From Bacteroidota bacterium (lineage in GTDB: Bacteria; Bacteroidota; Bacteroidia; J057; JADKCL01): a DNA stretch of 64,000 bases. The DNA lies in contig JADKCL010000003.1 of assembly GCA_016718825.1 (NCBI GenBank), positions 296,011 to 360,010 on the forward strand, given 5' to 3'. Numbering within the stretch: position 1 is the first letter of the stretch; the number at the start of each line of letters is the position of its first letter. This document shows positions 17,382 through 25,558 of the stretch, one piece after another. The notes under the pieces were generated by a model that saw only the letters and a list, made by a program, of their open reading frames with translations, did no database searches and was not told the origin of the DNA. Position numbers and translations under genes: made by a program.

Positions 17382-17825
17382 TCAATGCGCCTTTCGCCCA
17401 TTCACGACGCGGGCAAATCGAAACAGTTGACTCATTTGCACAAACTCCATATTCCCTCTGTCTTCCCCGTTTGGGTTTTCTCTGCTGATGGCAACAACGC
17501 GGTAGTACTTATCATGGTACCTAAAAATACTTCCTCTACCCAATAGAAAGCCTTCGCGGGTATCGTCCAGTGTGATTTCTGCCGCAATTCCGATTTTGGG
17601 AAGGAAATTCGATCCTGTAAACACTTTGGTTTTGAATCCAAAGGCCATCATGCCGCCGCCCTCAAATCGGAGATGGCAACCGTGGCAAACTTCGTAGGAT
17701 TGGGCGAAAAGGCCTCCTTTGCCCAATGTGACCATGATCAAAATCGGAAGATAAACTTTATAGAACCGTCGTTTCTGCAGCCGAAGGGACCGTGAGATTT
17801 GCAATGGAAACGAATTTGCACTCAT
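17382..17825 (-). CDS. Small secreted protein, paralogue of the upstream gene
   Basis: A 147-residue protein with a membrane-export segment around residues 22-41 (ending 'GGLFAQ') after a basic N-terminus. The mature part starts with a CHGCH motif ('SYEVCHGCHLRFEGG') and contains 'FRYHDKYYRVVAISRENPNG'. It aligns by eye with the gene at 17835-18236: 'FGFKTKVFTG' matches 'YGFSKEKVITG', and 'RGSIFRYHDKYYRVV' matches 'KGTYFRFDNHNYLVT'. The start codon is 9 bases after the stop of that gene, so the two form an operon. CxxCH is the c-type heme signature, but the protein lacks other cytochrome features, so heme binding is only a possibility. Confidence 0.7.
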   Translation of the reverse strand: MSANSFPLQISRSLRLQKRRFYKVYLPILIMVTLGKGGLFAQSYEVCHGCHLRFEGGGMMAFGFKTKVFTGSNFLPKIGIAAEITLDDTREGFLLGRGSIFRYHDKYYRVVAISRENPNGEDRGNMEFVQMSQLFRFARVVNGRKAH

Positions 17826-17834
17826 GGTAGCGGT

Positions 17835-18236
17835 TCAATCCTTGTCTTGAGGTCCATTTAGCAATCGGATGTTTTCAGGCAAGGGGTAGACTTCTTTACA
17901 AATTAAGTAGCCTTGAACAGATCTGCCACGACCCTCGCGATAAACGTCCGTAACAAGATAGTTATGATTGTCAAATCGAAAGTAGGTTCCTTTGGCCGCC
18001 ATTATGTCCAAAACAGGGTTTTCGCAAAAGATATTTGCCGCAAGGAGACGCCTGCGAGCCCCATTGCCCGTAATCACCTTTTCCTTGCTAAACCCGTAGG
18101 TGTAAACCTCTTTCATTCCCAAAAAGCAGTTTGCCCCGTGGATCAATTTGTGATCGGTTGAAAGTTGTTGAGCATGGAGAAAGGGCATTGAGCAATGGAG
18201 GAAAACAAACAGGCTAAAGATATGAGTTGCTTTCAT
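17835..18236 (-). CDS. Small secreted protein, paralogue of the downstream gene
   Basis: A 133-residue protein with signal peptide MKATHIFSLFVFLHCSMPFL ending near 'HAQ'. The mature part contains 'LIHGANCFLGMKEVYTYGFS', 'ENPVLDIMAAKGTYFRFDNH' and a conserved-looking 'GYLICKEVYPLPENIRLL'. It shares the core strand pattern with the gene at 17382-17825 but lacks the CHGCH motif. No family is recognised. It is the first gene of the pair and starts 45 bases after the end of the GH3/beta-lactamase gene, which lies upstream on the same strand. Confidence 0.7.
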   Translation of the reverse strand: MKATHIFSLFVFLHCSMPFLHAQQLSTDHKLIHGANCFLGMKEVYTYGFSKEKVITGNGARRRLLAANIFCENPVLDIMAAKGTYFRFDNHNYLVTDVYREGRGRSVQGYLICKEVYPLPENIRLLNGPQDKD

Positions 18237-18281
18237 GAAAAAGGGGCTAGTTGCATGGTAGCATGTTTGAATTCCCCCCCA

Positions 18282-21200
18282 TCAAGAATTCTCCCGCTTC
18301 TCCCAGACATGGATCGACTCATACACCTTGTCCAAAATCCGTTTGCGGATATCCAGCTGTTGGAGTTTTTTGTTTTCGGCGTCGGGCCATGTGCGGTTGC
18401 TCAGGAAGACGTAAACCAGATCGTATTTGGGGTCCACCCAGACGCAGATGCCCGTGAAGCCAAGGTGCCCGTATGTGAGCGCGCTCGCGCGGTCGCTGCA
18501 TGAACTTCCATGCCCCGGATCGGCTTTGTCCCAACCGAGGCCGCGACGGTTGTCGCTCTGTTGCCTTTTGGTGAAATACTCGACTGTCGCTTGGTCAAAA
18601 TACGTTTGGTCGCCTTGGCTGCCCCCGTTTTTGACCATCAAAAGGAGCTTCGCCAGGTCATAGACATTGCTGAACAGGCCTGCATTCCCGCTCACGCCTC
18701 CTAAAACAGCGGCACTTTGGTCATGGACATAGCCTTCGACCTTCTTGTGGCGCCAAAGGTTGTCCATCTCCGTCGGTGCACAGGTCTTCCTGGGCATCTT
18801 GATCGCCGGATTAAAACAGGTATTGTTCATTCCCAAGGGTTTGTAAAACACGGAATCCAAATACCTTTCGAAGGGGACGCCCGATGCTCCTTCCAGGACC
18901 CGCCGCATCACAATCATGCTCAGATCGCTGTAACGCATCTTTTTGTCGCTTTTGATCGGGCTGCTCATGACCATTTCCCAGACCGTGTCCTGATAGGCGC
19001 CACACATGAACAGGCCGTCGATGATCGGCACACAAAACGTGTCATTGGGCTGCGCGCTGTAGAGGTTGGGCTTCAATCCGGCCTTTCCCATTGTCTCTTG
19101 GTAAAAGGGAATGAACGGCACCAAACCCGAATTGTGCAGCAGCAGGTTGCGCAATTTGATGCTGTTGAGGTTACGGCCACGCATTTCACTCACGTAAGCG
19201 CTCGCTGCCTCCTCGATGTTGATGAGCTTGTCGTAGTACATTTTCATCGTCGCGACCGTCGTTGCGGAAACCTTGGTCACCGACGCAAGGTCATACAGCG
19301 TGGCATACGGATCGACCTCCTTGCCGGCGCCGTTGTATTCTGTGCGGCCATAGCCCTTGTCCCAAACGATTTTGTTACCGCGCATCACAAGCACGGCACA
19401 GCCCGGGGTTGCTCCGGCGGTAATCGCCTCTTGGGCAATCGAATCAATCGCCTGCAACACATAGCTGTTCATCCCGGCTGCCTCCGGCATGCCAAATTGG
19501 AAGCGGTAACCACTCGGATTGGCGATGCTCGTGCCTGCAGGAAATTGGGCGCTTGCCGTCACCGGAAGGCTGCCATCCACCTTGATGCCGCCAAAAAGTG
19601 CCTCTGCAGCAGCGACTTGGGCATCGTCCTTGTTTTCGTAGGCGACCAAAATCGCATCCTCGTGGCTCCCAAAATATTTCAAGGCATAAGGACTGCCAAA
19701 CAGCACCGCGATCACCTCGCGGCTTTTGATATCCAACTCCTTCATCAATGCCTGCGTCCCGGCACTGATCCCGAAATTTTTCGAAGCACTCTTGCTCATG
19801 CCGTCCACGCCGACAATCACGGTATTGTACCCGGCAATTTGCGCCAGCAATTTGTCCCGCTGCGCCTTCTCAGCCGCGGCAGGAAGCTGGAAAAAGTCCA
19901 TTTTAGTGTAAGTTCTGAGCTTCTGCTTGAATGCAGAATTCGCCCCGGCACCAATTTCAACAACCGCAATTTTGCGTTCGGCGAGTTTGCCGATCGGCAA
20001 GATCTGATTGTCGTTTTTGACACAGGTCATCGCCAATTGGAAAAGCTTCTTGCGCAAAGCGAGCCCGTTGGCGGTCATCATTTCGTTGGGAATCACCTGC
20101 GGCGTGAACCGGTTGGTATGCAGGCCACACCATTCTTTTGCCACGAGAATTTTAAGCACGCGGGCATCCAATTCGGCCTCGGTCACTTCCCCTTTGGCGA
20201 TGGCATCCTTGATCAGTTTCTTGGCTTTGGCGACGTTTCCTGAGAAAAGCAGCACGTCATTCCCCGCCAAAAAGGCTTTGAGATCCGTTTCGCCTTCGGC
20301 CCAAAACTTGGCGACGCCTTGCATGCCAAGTGCATCCGTAAAGACCAAACCATTGAATCCCATCTCTTTGCGCAAGAGGTCCGTGACGATCTTCGGCGAA
20401 AGTGTACTTGCCAAATTGGGCGTATTGTCGAGCGATGGAATGTACAAGTGGGCCACCATGATGCTCGCAATGCCCCTTTCAAAGAGCTTTTTGAAGGGGT
20501 ACAATTCGAGGCTGTCGAGACGCTGCTTGGTGAACGGAATCAAGGGAAGGTCGGCGTGGGAATCGGTATCGGTGTCGCCATGTCCGGGAAAGTGTTTGGC
20601 ACAGCCGATCGTACCGCTGTATTCCATGCCTTTGTACATAAAAAGGCCTTTGATAAAGACATTTTCGCGGTCTTCTCCGAAGGAACGGTCGTTGATGACG
20701 GGATTCCGCGGGTTGTTGTTGACGTCCACAACCGGCGAAAAGTTGACGTGCACTCCTACCCTGCGGCAGTGTTTGCCCACTTCCATGCCCATTTCGAAGA
20801 TCGGCATCGAGTCGCGAATGGCGCCCAAGGTCATGTTTTTGGGGAATGAAATCGTGCTGTCGAGGCGCATCCCAAGGCCCCATTCGGCGTCGGTGGCGAT
20901 GAGGAGCGGGAATCGGGCAGCTTTTTGGTAGCGGTTGACGAGGTTGATTTGGCGACCGGGACCGCCTTGCATGAAGATGAGTCCGCCGATTTTTTCATCC
21001 CGAACGAGCTTTTCGATGGCGGCGACGTGATCGGCTTCCTTGTTGCTGTAGGCGGCCACCATGAACAATTGGCCGATTTTTTCATCGAGCGTCATGCTGT
21101 CGAGGGCCAATCGGGCCCAATTTCCCACGCTTTGCTTCGGTTTGGCAGCAGGCTTGCCTGCAAGCGGCATTCCATCCGTCGCGAATGGCCTTGGATGCGT

Positions 21201-21287
21201 CGGCCACGAAGTCGCCAACAAGGGCAAAGCCATCAAAATTCCCAGCGCGGCGAAGAATCGCCTTCCATTTTTCCTTTTCCCGATCAT
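18282..21287 (-). CDS. GH3 beta-N-acetylglucosaminidase fused to a serine beta-lactamase-family domain
   Basis: A 1001-residue exported fusion. Residues 1-30 are a signal/anchor segment. The GH3 N-terminal domain (about 55-400) has the NagZ-type signature 'KHFPGHGDTDTDSH' (231-244) and the nucleophile aspartate in 'FTDALGMQGV' (D318). The GH3 C-terminal alpha/beta domain follows (about 430-590). The last part (about 605-1001) is a class C beta-lactamase/DD-peptidase-like domain with SVTK (S669, K672), YSD (786-788) and 'YGHLGFTG' near 943. The enzyme probably removes N-acetylglucosamine from wall fragments or chitin-like sugars; the second domain may act on peptide or ester bonds. Such fusions are known in Bacteroidota. 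The ATG at 21287 is preferred to an upstream TTG (21296). Unlike cytoplasmic NagZ of Proteobacteria, this one is exported. Confidence 0.93.
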   Translation of the reverse strand: MIGKRKNGRRFFAALGILMALPLLATSWPTHPRPFATDGMPLAGKPAAKPKQSVGNWARLALDSMTLDEKIGQLFMVAAYSNKEADHVAAIEKLVRDEKIGGLIFMQGGPGRQINLVNRYQKAARFPLLIATDAEWGLGMRLDSTISFPKNMTLGAIRDSMPIFEMGMEVGKHCRRVGVHVNFSPVVDVNNNPRNPVINDRSFGEDRENVFIKGLFMYKGMEYSGTIGCAKHFPGHGDTDTDSHADLPLIPFTKQRLDSLELYPFKKLFERGIASIMVAHLYIPSLDNTPNLASTLSPKIVTDLLRKEMGFNGLVFTDALGMQGVAKFWAEGETDLKAFLAGNDVLLFSGNVAKAKKLIKDAIAKGEVTEAELDARVLKILVAKEWCGLHTNRFTPQVIPNEMMTANGLALRKKLFQLAMTCVKNDNQILPIGKLAERKIAVVEIGAGANSAFKQKLRTYTKMDFFQLPAAAEKAQRDKLLAQIAGYNTVIVGVDGMSKSASKNFGISAGTQALMKELDIKSREVIAVLFGSPYALKYFGSHEDAILVAYENKDDAQVAAAEALFGGIKVDGSLPVTASAQFPAGTSIANPSGYRFQFGMPEAAGMNSYVLQAIDSIAQEAITAGATPGCAVLVMRGNKIVWDKGYGRTEYNGAGKEVDPYATLYDLASVTKVSATTVATMKMYYDKLINIEEAASAYVSEMRGRNLNSIKLRNLLLHNSGLVPFIPFYQETMGKAGLKPNLYSAQPNDTFCVPIIDGLFMCGAYQDTVWEMVMSSPIKSDKKMRYSDLSMIVMRRVLEGASGVPFERYLDSVFYKPLGMNNTCFNPAIKMPRKTCAPTEMDNLWRHKKVEGYVHDQSAAVLGGVSGNAGLFSNVYDLAKLLLMVKNGGSQGDQTYFDQATVEYFTKRQQSDNRRGLGWDKADPGHGSSCSDRASALTYGHLGFTGICVWVDPKYDLVYVFLSNRTWPDAENKKLQQLDIRKRILDKVYESIHVWEKRENS

Positions 21288-21405
21288 GTCACGCAAACCT
21301 AAGCAAAAACAAAAGCCTGAAACTGTGGCTATTCACAGGGTTTGTATAGGATAGTGTACGATAGGATGGGTTTTGAGTTTTGGGATTAGTGTTCAGAGAT
21401 TTGTT

Positions 21406-21446
21406 CTGGGAGTTGAGAGTGGAAAGTTGAGAGTTGAGAGTTGGTT
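21406..21446. repeat. GTTGAGAGTGGAAA-type spacer repeat
   Basis: Direct copies of AGTTGAGAGT (four times in about 40 bases). This is the same low-complexity purine class seen at 6880-6926 and in the met leader. Confidence 0.6.
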
Positions 21447-21666
21447 TGGCGAAATTGGGGAAAAGTGGGGAATTCGAAATGATCAGTACTTCTTCTTTGC
21501 GAAAAGAGCCCGATTCGAAACGTTAGACCTGGTGCCGGGCGGATTCGATTTGTCAGCTGATAGATTCGATCTTGCCAAACTGGTTTAGGATAAAATCGAA
21601 GAAGCTGAAATCTTGGCTGCCAATTGATTATATTTGAATCCACTCAGAGTCGTTTTATAACCAAGA

Positions 21667-22098
21667 ATGCGAAGCCTTAAGAACTACTTCATCCTTTTCC
21701 GCGAACTTTCGGCATTTGCCTTGGGCTTTGATAGGCCGTCGAATAGGAAATTGAAGAGGCTGTTTGCCAACACGGACAAGGTAATCATCAAAATCCAAGG
21801 TTTTGGGTTCAATGACGAAATCACAGAGGAGGTAGTATTTACGTTGACTGGAGAAGAACAATTGAGCGTCCCATTCGATGGCAATAAGAAACCGTTCATG
21901 CCTTGTATTGGTCCTCCTCAGAAAGCAAGGGAGAGATCAAACGACCCCTCGGTTTGCACATGGGGTTTCGATTCGTTACGGCCGCATATGAGCTATGCTA
22001 AAGCATCCAAATCAATTGGGTTTCCAAGAGGCAGAGGAATGTCCAACCAATCGCAATACTGGTTTGCTGGTGGCCATGCCCTTTCTTTTCCAATGTAA
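21667..22098 (+). pseudogene. Doubtful or degraded open frame
   Basis: The first about 78 residues look like a normal cytoplasmic protein ('RSLKNYFILFRELSAFALGF', 'TDKVIIKIQGFGFNDEITEE'). From about residue 79 on the translation is unlike protein ('GPPQKARERSNDPSVCTWGF'). This could be a gene whose 3' part was replaced or frameshifted, or a chance frame. No family is recognised. Confidence 0.3.
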
Positions 22099-22139
22099 TT
22101 GGAGCTTGCAGCAACAGAGCCCTTTGTCAACCTGGGTAT

Positions 22140-23660
22140 CTATCCCCCGCACCGCATCAACCGCCACCTTTTCCCCGCCACCGCGATCCCGACCCATTCG
22201 TTTTTGCCGGTTTGAATCAGCTCTCTTGGGGCGAGGACGGTGAATTCTTTGCGGGATTCTTGGAGCAGCAGGTCGAAACTGTAATCGGAGAGGTCCCATG
22301 CGTAGGTGGCGGCGCCGAAGGGTTTGGCTTCGTTGTTGGCCTGCGAATAGTCAGATGCCAAGGCATACCACTTTTCGTTGACCAAAATCGGTTGCCAGGA
22401 AAAGGTTTCCATCATTTCTTCGCGTCCGAGGTTCAGAAAGCCTGTCGTCGTGTTGGAAATCAGCTGATAATCAGGATCAAATCTCCAAACATGCAAGGAA
22501 TTGTTGGTTTTGCTGCCCGGCGAATGTAATTCGATGCCTTTGTCGGGAAGCCCGCGGAGGTGCAAAACAAAGGTGAATCCGGCAGGATCGGCCAACAATT
22601 CAGACTGATAACTCGATCGGATGGCCACGGCACCACTTTTTTTCTCCCTGCGAATGAGCGCGTCGCGCATGGCTTCGCTCAAGGTGTACAGGTGAAGGTT
22701 TTCCAGCGTGTCGGCACGCGTGATTTCGCCAATGAAAACGCCCGCTTCCCGTCGTTCATTTTCCTGATCCAAATACCATCCGGCCGCGATCAACTTACCT
22801 GGGACATTGGTCAAAATCTTCAATTCCACGGGAACTTGCCTGCTTTTCGTGAAGCCAATTACCCGCGTCGTGGACTCGCCAACATTATAATGCAGCAATC
22901 CGAAGGAAATTGTGGCGGGACCTTGAAAAGCACTTCCCCCGCTTTGCGTCTGCGCGGTAAACAGCAGATGCTCCGAATCCAAAATGTACATTTTTCGCAA
23001 GGAAACCGACTGATCAAACCTGCGAAATGGCGAAAATGCTTCGTGCACCACATTCAAGTTGCGGTCCAAAATCATACAGGCCAAGGAATTATCCGTCAAT
23101 TCTTCGCGGCTGATGCGGCGCCAAGCAAGCAAGACAAAATTGCTATCCGGCGAAAATTCATATCGGAATCCCGGTTGGTCCAATCCCAACGAAAACCCAG
23201 GCAAATCGTCCAAAATACGGGTTTTGATGGCCGGATTTCCCCCGCCAAACACGGGTTCGCTGAGCATCAAGGCCGCCATGCCGGTATGCGGCGAACGTGC
23301 GACATTCAAAATGGCAATCCCATTCGGCGACGGAATCACTTCATAGACATTCCGAATCTGTCCTTCCCGACCAAATCGTTTGATTTTCAGGGTGTCAACC
23401 GGAACCAAATCGGGCGCAAACCGAATCACCTGCAAGCTGCGTTCGCCCTCGGCGCCGAAATTCCAATAATGGCCGGAAGTGCTTTTGAAGACATAAAAGT
23501 ACCCATCACCGCCTTGAACGATGCGCAGGAAGCGTTCGGCAAGTTTTTTGCGAAGGAGCGGTCCTTTTTCTAGCGAAAAATCAGCAGCAAGCCTGCCCGG
23601 CAGCAACAAAACTGCGAGCAGCACCATCCAAGCAGAAATATGGCGACAAGAAGCAAACAT
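22140..23660 (-). CDS. Secreted protein of unknown function, possibly a beta-propeller
   Basis: A 506-residue protein with a signal peptide (about residues 1-26, ending 'GRLAAD'). The mature part consists of repeated strand-rich segments, with patterns such as 'GYFYVFKSTSGHYWNF', 'NGIAILNVARSP', 'SNFVLLAWRRIS', 'EHLLFTAQTQSGG' and 'KWYALASDYSQ', spaced as in propeller blades. This fold is an inference. No catalytic motif, no T9SS sorting domain and no lipobox are seen, so it is probably periplasmic. It is transcribed away from the dehydrogenase gene at 23952. Confidence 0.75.
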   Translation of the reverse strand: MFASCRHISAWMVLLAVLLLPGRLAADFSLEKGPLLRKKLAERFLRIVQGGDGYFYVFKSTSGHYWNFGAEGERSLQVIRFAPDLVPVDTLKIKRFGREGQIRNVYEVIPSPNGIAILNVARSPHTGMAALMLSEPVFGGGNPAIKTRILDDLPGFSLGLDQPGFRYEFSPDSNFVLLAWRRISREELTDNSLACMILDRNLNVVHEAFSPFRRFDQSVSLRKMYILDSEHLLFTAQTQSGGSAFQGPATISFGLLHYNVGESTTRVIGFTKSRQVPVELKILTNVPGKLIAAGWYLDQENERREAGVFIGEITRADTLENLHLYTLSEAMRDALIRREKKSGAVAIRSSYQSELLADPAGFTFVLHLRGLPDKGIELHSPGSKTNNSLHVWRFDPDYQLISNTTTGFLNLGREEMMETFSWQPILVNEKWYALASDYSQANNEAKPFGAATYAWDLSDYSFDLLLQESRKEFTVLAPRELIQTGKNEWVGIAVAGKRWRLMRCGG

Positions 23661-23748
23661 CTACGATCCGAGACGGAAGTTAGGAATTTTTAACGGATTG
23701 GAAGTGATGGCCGCGGATTTGGGCAATTGCTGAGGGAAGTGCTGTGGG

Positions 23749-23806
23749 AAGTTGCCGTTTGTCAGCCCAAGCCAACGCTCTGGGATGCGCTGACAAACAG
23801 CAACTT
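23749..23806. repeat. Near-perfect 18-bp inverted repeat upstream of the dehydrogenase gene
   Basis: AAGTTGCCGTTTGTCAGC (23749-23766) faces GCTGACAAACAGCAACTT (23789-23806): 17 of 18 positions pair, around a 22-base loop. A third, degenerate copy (CTGGCAAACCGCAACTTT) follows at about 23825-23842. The element sits about 145 bases before the start codon at 23952. Confidence 0.7.
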
Positions 23807-23951
23807 CAGTGGTTCCGGGATGGGCTGGCAAACCGCAACTTTAGTTCGGCTGACGGACAATTCATCGAATCAATGCCCTCCCTGACCGATCGGTTGCTTG
23901 CCCAACGTGAACAATTCCTTACCTTCGCGGCCTGAAAAACGGGAATTGGGC

Positions 23952-25328
23952 ATGAAAAACATTATTGGCATTCGGAGAGAGGATTTGAGCAAAAAAGGTG
24001 AGCAACGCGTGCCCATTACGCCCGGTTTTGTCAGCGAAATCGTCGCAAAGGGCCATAGCGTGCTCGTTCAACCGGCGATGCACCCCAAAACCCACGAACT
24101 CAAGCGGGCGTTTCGCGACGTGCAGTTTACACAGGCAGGTGCGCATGTGCAGGAAAACATCAGTGAGGCAAAACTCATCGTCGGACTCAAGGAAATCGCC
24201 ATCGAATCCATCTTTCCCGACAAGGCTTATTGCTGCTTTTCGCATACCCACAAGGGTCAGAAGAAAAACCGCGAAATGCTCCAAGCCTTTTACAATCAGC
24301 GATCTACACTGATCGACTACGAATTGGTGACCGATGCCAATGGCCAACGGACGGTGACGGCATTTACCTATTATGCCGGGTATGCAGGCATGATCGATAC
24401 ACTTTGGGCGACGGCACAACGCCTGCATTTGAAGGGGCAAGACCATCCCTTCGCTGCGATTCCACAGGCCTTTCGCTACGATGACCTTGACGAATTCAAA
24501 CGCCTTCTCGCCGAAATAGGAGAAGACATTCAAGAGGAAGGTACGCCAGCCGAATTGCCGCCGTTCATCAGCATCGTGCTCGGTGACGGCAAGACAAGCA
24601 AAGGAGCACAGGAAATTTTCAACATCTTGCCTGTCAAGCAGATTCGCCCCGAGGAAATCGAAGCAGCTTACAATTCCGGCAATCGCAAACAAGTGTATCA
24701 ATGTGTGATGCATATCGGTGACATGTTCCGCCCCAAGGTGGGAACCGCCGTGAGCCGGGCAGATTGGGACAAAATGGAAATGGAAGCGCGCAGTGTCGCC
24801 TACCTCACAACGCCGATGGACTTTGAAAGCACATTGGCGAGTTATCTGCCTTTCGCGACGATCGTGCTGAATTGCATCGTGTGGTCCCCTAAATATCAGC
24901 GTGTTGTGACCAAAGCAATGGTGCGTGACCTTTGGTTTCAGGGTCATCACCTTGAAGTCATCGGCGACATTTCCTGCGATCCCAACGGCGGCGTCGAATT
25001 CAGCATGGAAACTTGGATCGACAATCCGGTTTTTGTCTACCATCCGCTGACCGAGGAGTCGACCTTGGGAATGAGCGGCGAAGGCGTGGCGGTAATGGCG
25101 GTGACCAATCTTCCTTGCGAATTCAGCAAGGACAGCAGCGAGCAGTTTGCCCGTGATTTGGCCCATCTCCTCCCCTCTTTGGTGGATGCCAACTTCGAAG
25201 GTTCGCTGGAAGAAAGCGGCCTCGACGACGAATTGAAGCGCGGCGTGATCCTCTGGAAAGGGCAATTCACGGAGAAATATGCCTACATGATGGAGTATTT
25301 GCCGGAGGCCGTGCCCTCAAAGTCCTGA
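23952..25328 (+). CDS. Saccharopine dehydrogenase/lysine-ketoglutarate-reductase-like protein (AlaDH/PNT N-terminal family)
   Basis: A 458-residue protein. It begins like alanine dehydrogenase/transhydrogenase and LKR proteins: 'IGIRREDLSKKGEQRVPITP', 'GHSVLVQPA', then 'AKLIVGLKEIAIESIFPDKA' and 'CCFSHTHKGQKKNREML' near residue 95. The middle has 'LGDGKTSKGAQEIFNIL' in the nucleotide-binding region, and the end has 'GDISCDPNGGVEFSMETWID', typical of the LKR half of bifunctional lysine-degrading enzymes. The likely chemistry is NAD(P)-linked formation or cleavage of saccharopine from lysine and 2-oxoglutarate; substrate specificity is inferred. The ATG at 23952 is chosen over an upstream open stretch from 23898. 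Confidence 0.8.
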   Translation: MKNIIGIRREDLSKKGEQRVPITPGFVSEIVAKGHSVLVQPAMHPKTHELKRAFRDVQFTQAGAHVQENISEAKLIVGLKEIAIESIFPDKAYCCFSHTHKGQKKNREMLQAFYNQRSTLIDYELVTDANGQRTVTAFTYYAGYAGMIDTLWATAQRLHLKGQDHPFAAIPQAFRYDDLDEFKRLLAEIGEDIQEEGTPAELPPFISIVLGDGKTSKGAQEIFNILPVKQIRPEEIEAAYNSGNRKQVYQCVMHIGDMFRPKVGTAVSRADWDKMEMEARSVAYLTTPMDFESTLASYLPFATIVLNCIVWSPKYQRVVTKAMVRDLWFQGHHLEVIGDISCDPNGGVEFSMETWIDNPVFVYHPLTEESTLGMSGEGVAVMAVTNLPCEFSKDSSEQFARDLAHLLPSLVDANFEGSLEESGLDDELKRGVILWKGQFTEKYAYMMEYLPEAVPSKS

Positions 25329-25558
25329 TCGATAACCGGATAGCATTCCCAAAACTTCCATTCGAAACGTGCGCAATTGCTCAATTTGGCATTGCTGGCC
25401 CATCGATCGTCTAATTATTTTGCCAGATTTCACAGAATGACGATGAAAAATCGAAAATATTTTTCATATTTGATCATTCAATCACTCGGTAGGTAAGCAA
25501 GTTTGGCTTTGTTTTCTGGACCAGTTTCCAGAATTTGCTCGTTTAGTGATTGACCCTC

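Larger units (their letters stand above)
21288..22139. other. Long region with at most one doubtful gene and a purine spacer repeat
   Basis: About 850 bases between the start of the GH3 fusion and the end of the secreted 506-residue gene. It contains the GTTGAGAGT-type repeat (21406-21446) and an open frame that looks protein-like only in its first half (21667-22098). The part around 21930-22139 resembles no gene. Confidence 0.5.

Noticed and set aside
18717..20243. 508-codon open frame on the plus strand
   Set aside because: Antisense to the GH3/beta-lactamase gene, whose motifs are unambiguous. The translation is His/Arg-rich with no family pattern.
23919..25265. 448-codon open frame on the minus strand
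   Set aside because: Antisense shadow of the LKR-like dehydrogenase; no protein-like pattern.
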